Below are positions 36,493 to 47,725 of a stretch of DNA of 64,000 nucleotides, piece by piece; position 1 is the first letter of the stretch, and each line of letters opens with the position of its first letter. The notes under the pieces are model-generated. The model did not search any database and was not told where the DNA came from. It saw only the letters and a list, made by a program, of their open reading frames with translations. This stretch comes from Lactifluus volemus (taxonomy: Eukaryota > Basidiomycota > Agaricomycetes > Russulales > Russulaceae). A program made the translations under genes and the position numbers. The DNA is taken from the NCBI GenBank assembly GCA_022376515.1, contig WTXI01000016.1:310001-374000 (forward strand), given 5' to 3'.

Positions 36493-37929
36493 TATGGGAC
36501 GATTAATAGTATTATTCCCGTGGAGGGGGGGGGAGGGAGAAGGGGGGGGGAGAAGAGAGGAGGAGGGACTGTGTGGGTGTAAGATCGAGGGCTAGTAGTG
36601 AGGGCTTTGAAGCGAGAGATGCGACGGCTCGAAAGAAATAGCGGGTGATGTGGACTCTTCGTGTTTTAGTGAAATCACACCAATCTCGAAATGGGGTGTA
36701 TGTGTGCGCAGCCCAGCCCTTACGAAGAGCGCAAATAGCTTACGCAGCCAATAGACGGAGATAAAGGATGGCACGTCCCAGCCTAGCCCAGGCACCTTCG
36801 TCGTTTAGGGTTTTTATAAAATAGGAGAGGGGGGTAGCGCTGGTGAAAGCGTGGAAAGGGGCGGTCACGGACAAAAGTTGCAGCGTGTGGTCGGACGAGC
36901 TGGAAGAGGTAGGACGAGCACACGATACCGTATGAGCCCATCATTGGTCAAAGGAGCGAAAAAATCAGTGGGCCAGTCCAGAAAAGACGAGAAGAATAAT
37001 ATTTTGAGGCGTTGGCGGAGGGGGGGGGTCTGGAATCGAGTATAGACGGGATGACGAAGCTGTGACTTAGTTGGTGCCCCTTCGAGTGGGCCGCGATCCA
37101 CCAAGGGTATATAAATCTGAGATCAAGTCGGTAGCAAAAACCGCAGACCTAGAACGCTTCCTATATACCGACAGTTTGGCCCTTCATCGTCGATTATTAA
37201 AGATCCCTAAGTCTAGGCATTTCTTTTAAAGGTTTCAAGCGGAGCATCAACCATTCAGGTGAACCCGGCCTTAGTCAGTACGTATATTTACTAACACGCC
37301 CGCCGCCCATGGAGCCCGTGTCACCCTCTCCCTCTCACCACAGGCCGCGCGCTGACTGCTGTACTTGCAACCAAAAAAAATGACCATCAACTTGCGGGAA
37401 CTTACGTACTTGTATATTGTGCGCCGAGTTAAGTGAGCAGAACACAAAAATCCTCATTGGCCCCCAGTTTCAAGACCGAGGATTTAAGGAAACTCAATTA
37501 CCCCCTTTTCCTTTTTGCCCGCGCTCGAGCGAGCCGATTAGAGGAATGAATAGAAGCGAGCCAGGCAGGGGATGCCGCTGCCTCCTGCTTGCCAAAAATT
37601 GAACCACGTGATGTAAACCCGTTTGTTGAAATTGGGCACGTTCTTGACATGTTACAGTCAAACTACTAATTCAAACTTCTACGTATGAAAAACATTATGG
37701 CGAAATAGCTAATATAAGAAGAAAAAAAAAACAAATAAGAAATCTAACGTGGGGTTCGACAAACGCAAACGAAGGTGAGGTAATGTGTGGCAGGCCTAGT
37801 GAAGCATCAGAATAAATATAGGACTACAGATGCTCACATTGGGTCCAATAAATAGCTACAACACTGCTGCATAGGTGGGATAGGGAATGAGGTAATTGTT
37901 AGTCATATGAAACCGGTCGATGACTCAGT
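36493..37929. other. Intergenic stretch, no supported gene
   Basis: G-rich purine tracts on the plus strand (36520-36570, 37020-37030) may be pyrimidine promoter tracts of the minus-strand gene ending at 35543. Nothing else is supported. Confidence 0.5.
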
Positions 37930-38831
37930 TTAATTATGCAAGTGACGATTGAGTTGTATGATGGGCATCCAGCTCCCAGACGATACGTGCACTGCACCGA
38001 TTAAGGTAATATCGTTGCGGGTGATCCCATTCAATCCGATGCGCCACCGAGGATCTCCTTGATGTACTTCTGAAACAGCACCCTGAGCAACCATTAATGA
38101 AAGGTGCCCACACGAATGATGAAAAACTAGGATAACCCACGCTCATGAACTTATCGACAGAGCGGCCGATATGTCTGACAAATTTTTCAAAAGTGATCGG
38201 GTTACGACTGGGCGTCTCGTCCCTCGTTTGAAATTGTCGCTTCCATTCACTGTAACCCGGCCACTGTAGGATGTCAGGATGAGCATGACTTGCAACGGAA
38301 AAAACAAACAAAAGGACATACATTGATACGAACGTGAACGGACGTCCTTCCACCCACGTCCATTTGTTGTACAGAGTCCACAAGCCGTCTGAAATTACCA
38401 TGCAGTACGTCTGACAATGACATCCCAATCGTTCCATCGTCCTGCCGGAGGAAAATGGGGAGTTGAAGAATGGCATCTGTCACGTACTTGCGCATGTCTC
38501 GAGGGGTCTGAGGGAACCAAGGCACCTGCGGAATGATGGTACCCCTGGATAGGTCGGCTCTATAGTCCAGAACCATGATGAGATACCCTCGTGAGGACAT
38601 CGCATTGGCTGAGAGCCCCAGGGTGCCGATGGGAGAGATGTAAAACGAAGATGGCCAACCCGGCGCTGAGAAACCGACTTGGAGGGATCGAGGTGATGTT
38701 TTGAGGACGCCTTGGAAAAAGGATTCCGCATGCGGTCCAAATGTGACGCCAATATAGCCATGACGGAGCATATTTTCTGCCCCCGTGGCTGGCGGGGGAC
38801 TGTAATAGGTTACTGGTGGTGGGATGTTCAT
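37930..38831 (-). CDS. Conserved basidiomycete protein of unknown function
   Basis: Three exons on the minus strand. Exon 1 from ATG at 38831: MNIPPPVTYYSPPPATGAEN, HGYIGVTFGPHAESFFQGVL, and VHVRIN before a GTATGT donor. After CTACAG comes WPGYSEWKRQFQTRDETPSR NPITFEKF in the conserved pattern WPGYxxWxxQ..RD..R.P.T, which I know from many uncharacterised Agaricomycete proteins. A GTGGGT..GCTCAG intron leads to the last exon GDPRWRIGLNGITRNDITLI and VHVSSGSWMPIIQL, ending TAA at 37930. Total about 260 residues, no membrane span, no catalytic motif visible. Exon-to-exon phases are consistent, which supports the model. Confidence 0.65.
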
Positions 38832-40638
38832 TTGTACAGACAGAGAGTGGAGTGATGCGTAAAAGTGAAAGGTATGGGAGTCCGTGAGGGGTATTGTTTG
38901 GTAGTATTAGTGAGACGATAAGAAAAGGAGGGTGATGGTAACAGTGAAGATGCTTCGATTGACTCCCTGCATTATTATATCGGTTAAGTGGCGGTGCCTA
39001 TCGGAGGGAAGGAACGGCCACCGACCACGAAGAAGGCCCGCCAAAATCCTGGCAAAGGATCCGGAGGAATGATACGACTAATAAGAGGACCGCCCAAAAG
39101 AGTAAAACTTTGTGGGTTCGCGCACGGTATGTAACAAGAGCCTGTGATCGGGACGAAGAAAACATATCATATCTCAAGTGGGCGGCCCCTACGCGATTAA
39201 ACGATCACATGAGAAAGGTGCGGAAGGGTCATAGTGGTGCAAGGAAGTCTGGGCTCTGAGCGTCGTCGTTACTAGAAACAGACTTGTGGCACTGCAAGAG
39301 GGGGGTAGCTGTGCGAGCGATGATGGCATATGATGACGATAACAGCGTCAGGCACGGAAGAATGAACGGTGTGCGCCGCGTCCGCATGCTTCCGGGTTTG
39401 TGTGTGTGTATGTGTATGTCGGGAGTAGTGAGAGTGAGAGAAAAGTGGAAATCAGTTTGTTGCGACGAGTGGTGTGAAACGGCGCACGGCGTTACAGCGT
39501 GTTACCGGATTAGGTAACCAATAACGCGGTTGACTCGAATGCCCGCAACCGCCACCTCCGTTGTTGAATTCCGGATGCCAATTCGGTTGCTTGTAGAGTT
39601 GTACATGACTCTCAGAACAGTTAGAACGAACGGCTGTGCATATTTAAACCCTAGTAAATCTCTCAAAGTTCAACCAACGGTCAAGCCACGCGCCCATTGT
39701 TTAGGTTATAGGGCTGTGCGTGCGCGCTCCAGGGGTGTCCACCGATTCGTGTTAACAATCTACTCGATCGACCACAGCCTTTTCTCCACTTTTGATCATT
39801 ATACAAATTCAAGTCGGCCCCGCTCCGCTCCTTTACAAAAATGATCTGGCCAGCTCGCCTGTTGATGTTCTTGCGTCCGGAAATGCTGTCGTACGAGTCA
39901 TCATCATGGATGGGACCGGTGGATCGTCAACAAAGAATCGTTGGAGTCATTACCGCGCTGGTCTATTAATGGACGCGCACATCTCTGATCTCAATGACGC
40001 GCGCGCAGTATGCAGCATGTGGCGAGAAGTATGTGTGTATGATGCTGAATGTTCTTTTACGATCCAAGGGACCTTCGATTACAATGTAGATTGTACGGAG
40101 TGACAAGGCCGCGTGGGTGCCACGACATCTGCCGGGAACGCGACATCCCTTCTAAATGATTAGTTCCACACGGGTGGAGACAGATAAGCGCTGGCGTTAC
40201 TCTGTCGGCACCGCTCAATGTTTGGCATAAATCAAGTCACGTCGTGCTCGTGCTCGTGGTCCCAGTCATCCACTTTTTTGTCTTCTGTCGCCCCAAATTT
40301 TGCAAACTGAAACCTCATCATGTATCCGGCAATCGGGCCGTGCTTGCCTTCGAAAGGTTGATGAGCCTTTTCACCTTTCGGGTTCCGCGGGGACTGTAAT
40401 CGCTTTAAAACCTGTGTATGACATTGGTCACGAAAGGTGTTAAGTCTTTCGGGCTCATCGGGGACTAGTCGCTCTATACTTGCGTACGACTGCGATCAAG
40501 AACCGTTCAAGTTGCTTTTTCGGGGTTAGAACCATTTTATCCGAAAACATAAAAAGCCGGTGAAACGTGCGGTGGCAGTGAATATGATACAGGATCCTTG
40601 TGTGACGGAATACAACCCCACTGAGTAGAAAATTAAGA
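38832..40638. other. Intergenic stretch with an imperfect tandem repeat
   Basis: No gene that I can support. A plus-strand frame at 39792-40103 is mildly protein-like but stands alone. The repeat at 40351-40500 lies at its right end. Confidence 0.45.
40351..40500. repeat. Imperfect tandem duplication, unit about 80 bp
   Basis: Two units start with CGAAAGGT (40351 and 40431) and share CTTTCGGG, CGGGGACT, a TCGCT element and a TGACT/TGCGAT-like end in the same order. They differ by several substitutions and small gaps, so the duplication is old. Confidence 0.5.
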
Positions 40639-42138
40639 TCATGATATGAATACCTTCTTCAACTTTGACACGTCACACTCTTCCTGAGTGCGTGGACACT
40701 TGACTTTTCCCTCATTTTGCGCCGACATGTCTTCCAATGCCTGATCATCGTTAAAGTGTGTCGGTGAGTACTAGATGAGTTCTCACCTCTCTGGAGTAGA
40801 CATAGCCATTAGGAAATACCATCGGTGCATTATCCTCGTCCATGATTTTGCCACTCAGGCGACAGACAATGGTCGAATTAACGTGATGACTGAATGGTAC
40901 TTCTTCTGCTAGTTTTCCAAGCCAGGGATCACAGACAGGGCAGTCGGAGTTTTTCATGTCCTGATCGTAACATGTCGGAAGCTTCAGCGATGATAAACCG
41001 CCATAGAGTGCAAGATGCAACAGAGGTTCAGAGGGCAAGGTATTGAGGCTAAAGATGGCGAGGCGGAACGCCTGGGTGAGGTTTAGCCAACGATTTGGGT
41101 CATACAATCGCTAATGGAATGCGTGAGGTTCTGTCATTTTATCCTGCCAAGAAGCACACATACTTTGTACGGGTTACACGTTGTCGTTGGCGGGAATGCG
41201 AGTAAGGCGGAAGCCTGTTGTATCTGCATCAAGTGGGTCTCTTGCCATGGTATCAGATGCTTCTTTGCATAGGCGATGGCATCTGTGGTCCTTCGATCAC
41301 GAGTTAGCTCGATGTACTCTTGAAGACGCAAATCAAATTCAAGAGTGCTCTAGCACGGAGATCAGAATCGGAGATTGATGTGAATGAGAATGAGGAGACA
41401 GCACCTTGAGTTTCTTAGAGCATTCTTATTTTCGCCGCACCATGCCAGTGCCTCTGCGCAACTATGTCTACTGAGGGCATCCTCTATTCGACGAATGTCC
41501 ATAAATAAATCGATATCAACCAGCTCCTGAGCGTCACGATTATATTTATATTTTCACCAGGGATGAACGAAAAGTTTGACTTGCCTCAATGCCCTTTCTT
41601 GGGCGATGTGGCGTGCAGTCTGCTCCCGACCGTGGCGGAGGACCCAATCTACAATCCACCTGTCCAGGCGAATGTCAACCCATCGCGCGTATTCAGAGTC
41701 TTTGGAGCTCTGGATATCCTCAATGATAGCGAGATGCTTGCATCTCTCGCGCATGACCTGCAACGTGGGTGAACCTGCAGTTTCTTGCAGATCGGACAAC
41801 TGGTCCTGGTGAGCCAAGATGTGAATAGAGGAAGGAAGTGTAAAACCGACTTTTCGTTTGAGACCTTCAACTCTACCTATGATTCCTTCTATGGATTTGA
41901 TAGCTTCTTCAGGGGTTTGAGAGGCGTTGTTGGCGAGGTCATTAGACGCTGTCTGTATGGCTCCAAGCTCACGCTCTATGTTCTTCTGAGCGGTACGAAA
42001 AACTTTACGATAATTTTCATATGGAACCTCGATTGAAAATATAGATAAAATGTAGATTTAAACAAGGGATGAACTAACCCTTGTGAAAGGTTGCTCAAAG
42101 ATTAAAAGGCCATCCAAGGATAGTTTACTGTTTGCCAT
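40639..42138 (-). CDS. fyv10: GID/CTLH E3 ligase subunit Fyv10 (Gid9/MAEA type)
   Basis: ATG at 42138 gives MANSKLSLDGLLIFEQPF, then VPYENYRKVFRTAQKNIERE, a family-typical N-terminus. Next come a LisH region (WVDIRLDRWIVDWVLRHGRE), CTLH (IDLFMDIRRIEDALSRHSCA, then LRLQEYIELTRDRRTTDAIA), CRA (RLYDPNRWLNLTQAFRLAIF), and the RING-like Gid domain: CPVCDPWLGKLAEEVPFSHH, STIVCRLSGKIMDEDNAP, PNGYVYSRE, ALEDM, KVKCPRTQEEC. TGA ends at 40639. At least six short introns separate exons and all keep frame. In yeast the Gid2-Gid9 pair is the catalytic RING unit that ubiquitinates gluconeogenic enzymes for degradation. It shares a 114 bp promoter with the divergent LIM gene. Confidence 0.92.
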
Positions 42139-42252
42139 GGGAGTCGATGATAAGAGTGCTTACGTGACGATCAAGGGGTCGCTTTGCCGACAAGCACACA
42201 ACACGATTCAAACGGTTTTCATACAAGATACCCTTTACCGTTACAGTTTATC
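42139..42252. promoter_or_regulatory. Shared divergent promoter of fyv10 and the LIM gene
   Basis: Only 114 bp separate the two start codons, so core promoters and 5' UTRs of both genes must lie here or overlap the neighbouring coding sequence. No TATA box is visible. Confidence 0.6.
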
Positions 42253-45182
42253 ATGTCCCATCAATACGCACATCTTTACCAGCATCAACAATCTCAACTT
42301 GACCCATCAACAAATAGCGCCGACCAGTATCAACCATTTCCACAACCGGTTTCTCCGGTTCCTTTGCATCATCTCCCTCACTCTCAGCCAGTTCATCAAC
42401 ATCCAATTACTGCTCCAAGTCCTCAGTATCCTCAACAACCTCCAACCATCCCGAATGTAGGCTATTCATCCCCACCTACAAGCCCCGTTACCAACGGTCT
42501 CTCAACAAGAAGACCATTGCCCACTCCAGGCGGTCCTCCATCTCAACACACCTCACCTCCATTCCGTCCACCTCTACCCACTCCCGGTCCTACCCCAGTA
42601 CCCACTTCCCCTCAGTCCCGAACTCACGCGTATCCCTCTGGTTCACTTCCAAGTTCTGGCATTACTTTCCCAACTCCTAGTCAGCAGCCTCCTTCCCACC
42701 AGTCTTCTCCGGCCTCACCCACCAGTAGCAGGCGCCCTCTTCCTCTTCCCCGCTCTGCACCAGGCCCTTCTTCTGATGCTGCCACCAGGTCCTCTAGCCC
42801 AGCCAAGACTTCTTCCATATCCCCAGGTGTCTCTCCAGTCATCTCTTCCGAATCTTCCCCTTCCTCGACCAAGTTTGTTCCATATTGGAAACGTACCCTC
42901 CCCGACCCTTCCTCTGACCGTATAGCTAGTGCTTCTAGTTCACAGGAAGCATTCAGCCCCGCTCCTCCTTCAGGCTCTTCCAGTTCCGTTGCATCTGCAG
43001 AGCCCAGACAGCAACAGCGGGATCGTAGCAAAAGTTTCACTGGTGGTCGACCCTTACCTCCTTCCCCACTCGATGGTTCTGTCGGCAAACCTCCTCTCAT
43101 TCCGCCTACAGCTGGTCTCTTTGGGGAGCGTTCTCGAGCACTCCCGAATCCCGTGAGAGCGAGCACCCAACCTCCATCCCCTGTCAAACTTGCCAAGAGC
43201 AGCTCATCATTGCCTAGCTCATCAGCCCTTTTTTCAGCCCTACCCAGTTCCTCGACGAACAAGTTCTTACCTTCTCGTCCGATTTCCCCTGCTTCATCAG
43301 ATGACGGTGGGAAATCATCCCAGAATGGGAAACCAGTTCAAAATGACCACGAGCCACCGAGTCCACAGTATGGTATCCGTGATTTACCCTCAAAATCACG
43401 GTCTGCCATAGTCCGAAATAACACTACCCATGTTCGAATGCCAGCATCGACCGACCGAGTCCAGGATGAGCCAGTTCGTGGTCGTTGTAACAGCGCGGCG
43501 GCTCTTTCTCAGCCCCCACTGCGAACCTGCAAACTTATTCCTCTCATCGTTCGACGCAGTCCGTGTCGATGCGTTCACCTGCACTTCCCTCAAAAGCAGG
43601 ACCTTCTCGACTTCCCGCCTCAACGCCTACGTCACCCCCTGCATGGAAGAATTCACTCCCCCCTCTTCCTCGTGCACCTAGATCCGCTACTGGAGAGCGA
43701 CCCACCGTCAGCCAAACTCGCAAGACAAGACGGGAATTTGTCAATTTGGATGATGCACCGCCTCCTTCTCTACGGCGTTCGCCCTCTACATCATCCGGCA
43801 TTCCTAACCGGCTAGGAACTCAGATGAAAGCCCAGTCTTTGATATCAACTATTCAAAACGGCGACGTGCAAGGCCCTCCGCGACGTAGTGCCGTGTCTGT
43901 TCCATCATCACCCGATAGGACTACATTTGGCCTCCCTCGAGTGTCACCCATCTCGACATATCAAGCGCCTCGCAGTCGCTCTGTCACCTCAACCAATGCG
44001 CAACCACCCCCAGTGGAGCCCCGTAATGCGCAGCTACCACCAACACCTTCTCGCCCTCCCATGTCCGCCTTCTCTCAGAGATTTGTCTCCGGCAAGCCCA
44101 CTCCGGCGGATCCCCAAGTAACGACTACGAGGGTGACATCAACTCGTGGGGGCGGCGGCGTTGATCTCGATGATAGCGGTGGAAACGCTTCGATATTTGT
44201 GTCTGAACCTGAGCTTCCACAAATCACCTTTTCCGATCCCACCGAGCCGTCTTTGGACACGGATGATCACGAAACGTCGCCAACTGATGAGACACCTGGT
44301 GATCACGGACGCTTGAACCATACGCCGATGCCAGCCACTGGTGGTGGGCGGATATTCCCTCCAGCGTCTTCCGCCCGTCGTGGCGGTGGTCTTGCCTGTG
44401 GGGGTTGTGGTGGTCCGATTGTTGGGCGAATCGTCAGTGCGATGGGCGTCCGATGGCACCCGGGTTGTTTCCGATGTTCAGATTGCAACGATCTGCTCGA
44501 GTACGTCAGTTCGTACGAGCGTGATGGCAAGCCTTACTGCCATTTCGATTACCACGAGGTGTGTGTTGTTGTCTCGGACTTTCGGGACGGTGGAGCACGT
44601 GGTTTGGAAACATTGAAAATTAAATAATTTGTATAGCGTTTCGCTCCGCGTTGTTATCATTGCAAGACGCCGATCGTCGACGAACGTTTCATCACCCTCG
44701 ACGACCCTGAACTCGGAAAACGCACGTACCACGAACAGCACTTTTTCTGTTCCGAGTGTGGCGACCCTTTCTTGGCCCCTAGCATCGATCGTCAGGTCGG
44801 CCAGGGTGCCGGAGGCGTCACCTTCAAGGGCGACGGCGAGTTTGAGAACGATGACGTCGGTTTCACCGTCTACAAGGGTTATCCCTACTGCGAGGCGTGC
44901 CACGTTCGGCTCCGCTCTCCGAAATGCAAGAAGTGCAAGAACGTCATTCGGGACGGTATGCATGCCGTAGAAGCGCTCGGTGGTAAATATCACTGGGTCT
45001 GCTTCTGTTGTACTGTACGTTTCGTCCTTTCCCCTCCAAGGGGGTACCGCGCCCCGTTAACCTGGATTTTTTATGTTTTACAGGGCTGTGAAAAACCGTT
45101 TGATGACCCGTCTTTCTTTTTACGAGATAACAAGCCATTTTGCGAACGATGTTATAGCATTATTCTTAAGAGCGAGTTGTGA
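42253..45182 (+). CDS. pxl1: Paxillin-like LIM domain protein
   Basis: Exons 42253-43473, 43560-44558, 44637-45014 and 45084-45182 give exactly 898 residues. Residues 1-600 are Ser/Pro-rich and disordered with repeated PLPTPG and PPSP motifs. Three LIM zinc-binding modules follow: LACGGCGGPIVGRIVSAMGV with WHPGCFRCSDCNDLLEY; RCYHCKTPIVDERF with HEQHFFCSECGDPF and GYPYCEACHVRL; and CKKCKNVIRDGMHAVEALGG with WVCFCCTGCEKPF and FCERCY. This is the layout of fungal Pxl1, which localises to the contractile ring or growth sites and links Rho GTPase signalling to actin and myosin. The start MSHQYAHLYQ is chosen because an earlier in-frame ATG (42184) lies nearly inside the divergent gene's leader. 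The symbol is by analogy with yeasts. Confidence 0.88.
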
Positions 45183-45444
45183 TGTGATCATACCACGACG
45201 TACAGTAGGTAGCTAGACCTTTTTCCTTTCCTTTTTTCATGATCAGATGTCACGACTTGCCAATGTTCATGACGCCCGTGCTGAATATGTGTCCGTATGT
45301 GTCCACGGTGACCTATTTATTTACCAGATGCTATACACCGGCGACAACACGACGAATGCAAAGTGACGCGGCGGGTGCGCAGAAATAGTCATTTTATATA
45401 TCAATAAATTGAAGCAGTAGGATTGTCATTAAAGTAATTGCCAT
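45183..45444. other. Convergent 3' ends, 262 bp
   Basis: The LIM gene and the PIN nuclease gene converge here. AT-rich sequence with AATAAA-like TCAATAAATTG at 45402-45412 may serve as a polyadenylation signal for one of them. Confidence 0.4.
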
Positions 45445-47502
45445 CTAGAGCCCCAAGGAGTGTACCCGGCTCCAGGAAACGCTGTAGACGGTGTGATCCG
45501 AGTATCGTAGCCACCTCCTCCGACGATATTCCTTCCCTTCGAGCACACGCGCAGCCGGCACGGGAGGTAGTTCCCCAAACACGGCCCGTGCGTCACGCAC
45601 CGCGCCTAGATAGGCCTGCAACGGCACGCGTGGCTCGAATCGCGTCTCCTCTGCCAGGATCCGCTCGATCCTGCCGTACTGGCGAATAAAGTGTAGCGCG
45701 CGGCGCGGGCCGATATTCCGGATTCGAGGCGCAAAGTCGGTGCCGAGAAGGAGGGCAAAATCGATAAAGGAGGTGGGGTCGAGGTGGAGTGCGGTGCGCA
45801 CGTCTGAGGCTGAGATGAGCAAGAGCGGTTTGTCGCGGGTGGTGATGTTGCGGATGAGTGGCGCCCCGTAGATTAGCACGTCCTGAAAAAAAAATCGGTT
45901 CAATCGGCTCGGGGAGTAACGGAGGGAGGTTCTACGTACGGTGTCTTCACTGGCGACGTAGTCAGCATAGCCATTCAGTACTAGAGACGAGGCGAGCGCT
46001 TCCGCTTCGTAAGGACCGGTTGACTCTATACACGGCACGCCCATCGCGTGCAAGATATTCTTGCTCTCCTCATACGTCACGTCTGTCGGGGGGTTGTTGC
46101 GGCGAAGGTAGGACTGGACCATGAAGCAGCTCTTCTCTCGGAGGGAGGTGAGGATACTCGTCGCGGACGGAACCTCGTCTTGGTCTGCGGCCTCCTCGAG
46201 ATTTGTGAGCTTCTGCCAGAGTTTGCCTTCTTCCATGGTCAGCTGGTTCTGAGTCTTGGACATGGCAGCTTGGACTTGGGCATCAGTGGGATCCACGGAG
46301 GAGATGGCTGAAGGAGGATGGATTAGAGGGACGGCTGACGAGAGCGCGTCCAGCTGGACCTGAGCATCAGCGGAACCCTCAGGTTCTTGGGAAGCGAAAA
46401 CTGAAGGGGTGGCCGTTGTTGGCATCACGTCCAGTTTGGCCACGCCACGACGATAGTCAAGATAGAGGTCGATCAAGGATGATGCTAGACTTTGCCATGT
46501 TTCACCCTGTTGATAGTCTTCAGGAAGATCCATATCTAAGGGGATAAGACGGTCAAGGAGATCGTATCCACCCTCATTTTGATTGATGTGTTAGAGGATA
46601 AAAAGATGTGTCTGAAGTGGTTCAAGTCCAGGTCCTCGGTACCAGCACCGGACTGGCTCTCGAATCTAGGAGGGAAAAGTCTTCATTTCCGCCGGAGGCA
46701 ACCAGGGATGCGACGTACACCATATCAGATTCCTGAGGTTCGATTGTATTAGTATCAACAAGTAGGCCGTTTTTATGATATAGTTCGTCGAGAACTGCTT
46801 CATCAGGACAAGGGAACTCTCCATGAGTCAATTGGAATTCTGCATCTGGGAGATGACCCCTGGGAGAGTGGTCCGTGGGTCTGTGAGATCAGAGGATTTA
46901 GGAACAAGGCGGTCCTCAAAGATAGACGCTTGGCTATGCAACCATGCCATGGTGAGTAGACGTTCGTGGTTGCCAAGAAGGTGCAGTGCATCCAGGCCTT
47001 TTGTCAAGCCTAGCAGCCGTCTCAGCCTGTCGGATTCCATCTCTCCCCTGAGAACGTCCGTAAGCCTTATCTGTCGTCGCCGTTTTGCTGCGTTATGTCA
47101 ATAAATGGGGAAGCGACTGAAGGAGAAACACGGACCTCGTTACTCTTCGCGACAGTCCGTTCTTCGCCATCGAACACGCATATAGCCCGAACGTCATGTT
47201 CCCTGAGCTCTTGGATAAGACGATACCATCCAGGACATGCCTATATTCGTGGGGCATAGGCGAAAAGTGAAATCGTTGTGTGACGAGAGTGCCATCGCTA
47301 CGAAAGAAAAGGTCGATAAAATGAAAGAAATGGTAGGTAAACCAAGGAGTCACATTACTAGTGTCTTGTTAGAGAGGGATTTGAGACGACTGTGTAGCTG
47401 TGAGATTACCTGTGGACTTCTCGGGTGAGAAACCAAAAGGCAAAAGGAGAGCAGTACACACTAAGCCTTTTGCAAGAATGGAGTGAGACCCAAAACGCCC
47501 AT
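45445..47502 (-). CDS. XPG/FEN1-family PIN-domain nuclease-like protein
   Basis: ATG at 47502 opens MGVLGLTPFLQK, the classic XPG N-terminus. Further exons give DGTLVTQRFHFSPMPHEYRH, YRLIQELREHDVRAICVFDG (acidic VFDG), a linker, then the XPG-I region MGVPCIESTGPYEAEALASS, NGYADYVASEDTDVLIYGAP (the catalytic ExExx..DxD acids), and the helix-hairpin region FALLLGTDFAPRIRNIGPRR. The end is TAG at 45445. These acids bind two metal ions for 5' nuclease activity; all key acids are present, so it may be active. It is about 550-600 residues, longer than FEN1 because of an inserted helical segment, like fungal Mkt1-related proteins. At 47230-47231 HEYRHVL and GWYRLI are one base out of frame; one extra G (coding strand) repairs it. 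Divergent from alpha-COP. Confidence 0.82.
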
Positions 47503-47725
47503 GAAGGAGAGACTTGTTTTGGTAATCAGGCAGCCACTAACACGTCAGACCTTTTTGGCGCGACGCCTCTCCCATCGACTTGATTCTTAAAAACCGAAAG
47601 AAAGGCAATTCGCGTACGTCGAATCCTCATTTTTTTTAATCAAATGTGCCCTCGCCTCAGAATGTCTCATCATCACTAGCTTCCTTACACACACTCCTCT
47701 ACTCGTACCGCCTGAGTTATCTCCC
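47503..47725. promoter_or_regulatory. Divergent promoter of the PIN nuclease and alpha-COP genes
   Basis: 223 bp between the two ATGs. It holds a T8 run at about 47631 and C/T-rich sequence before the alpha-COP ATG; no TATA box is seen. Confidence 0.5.
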
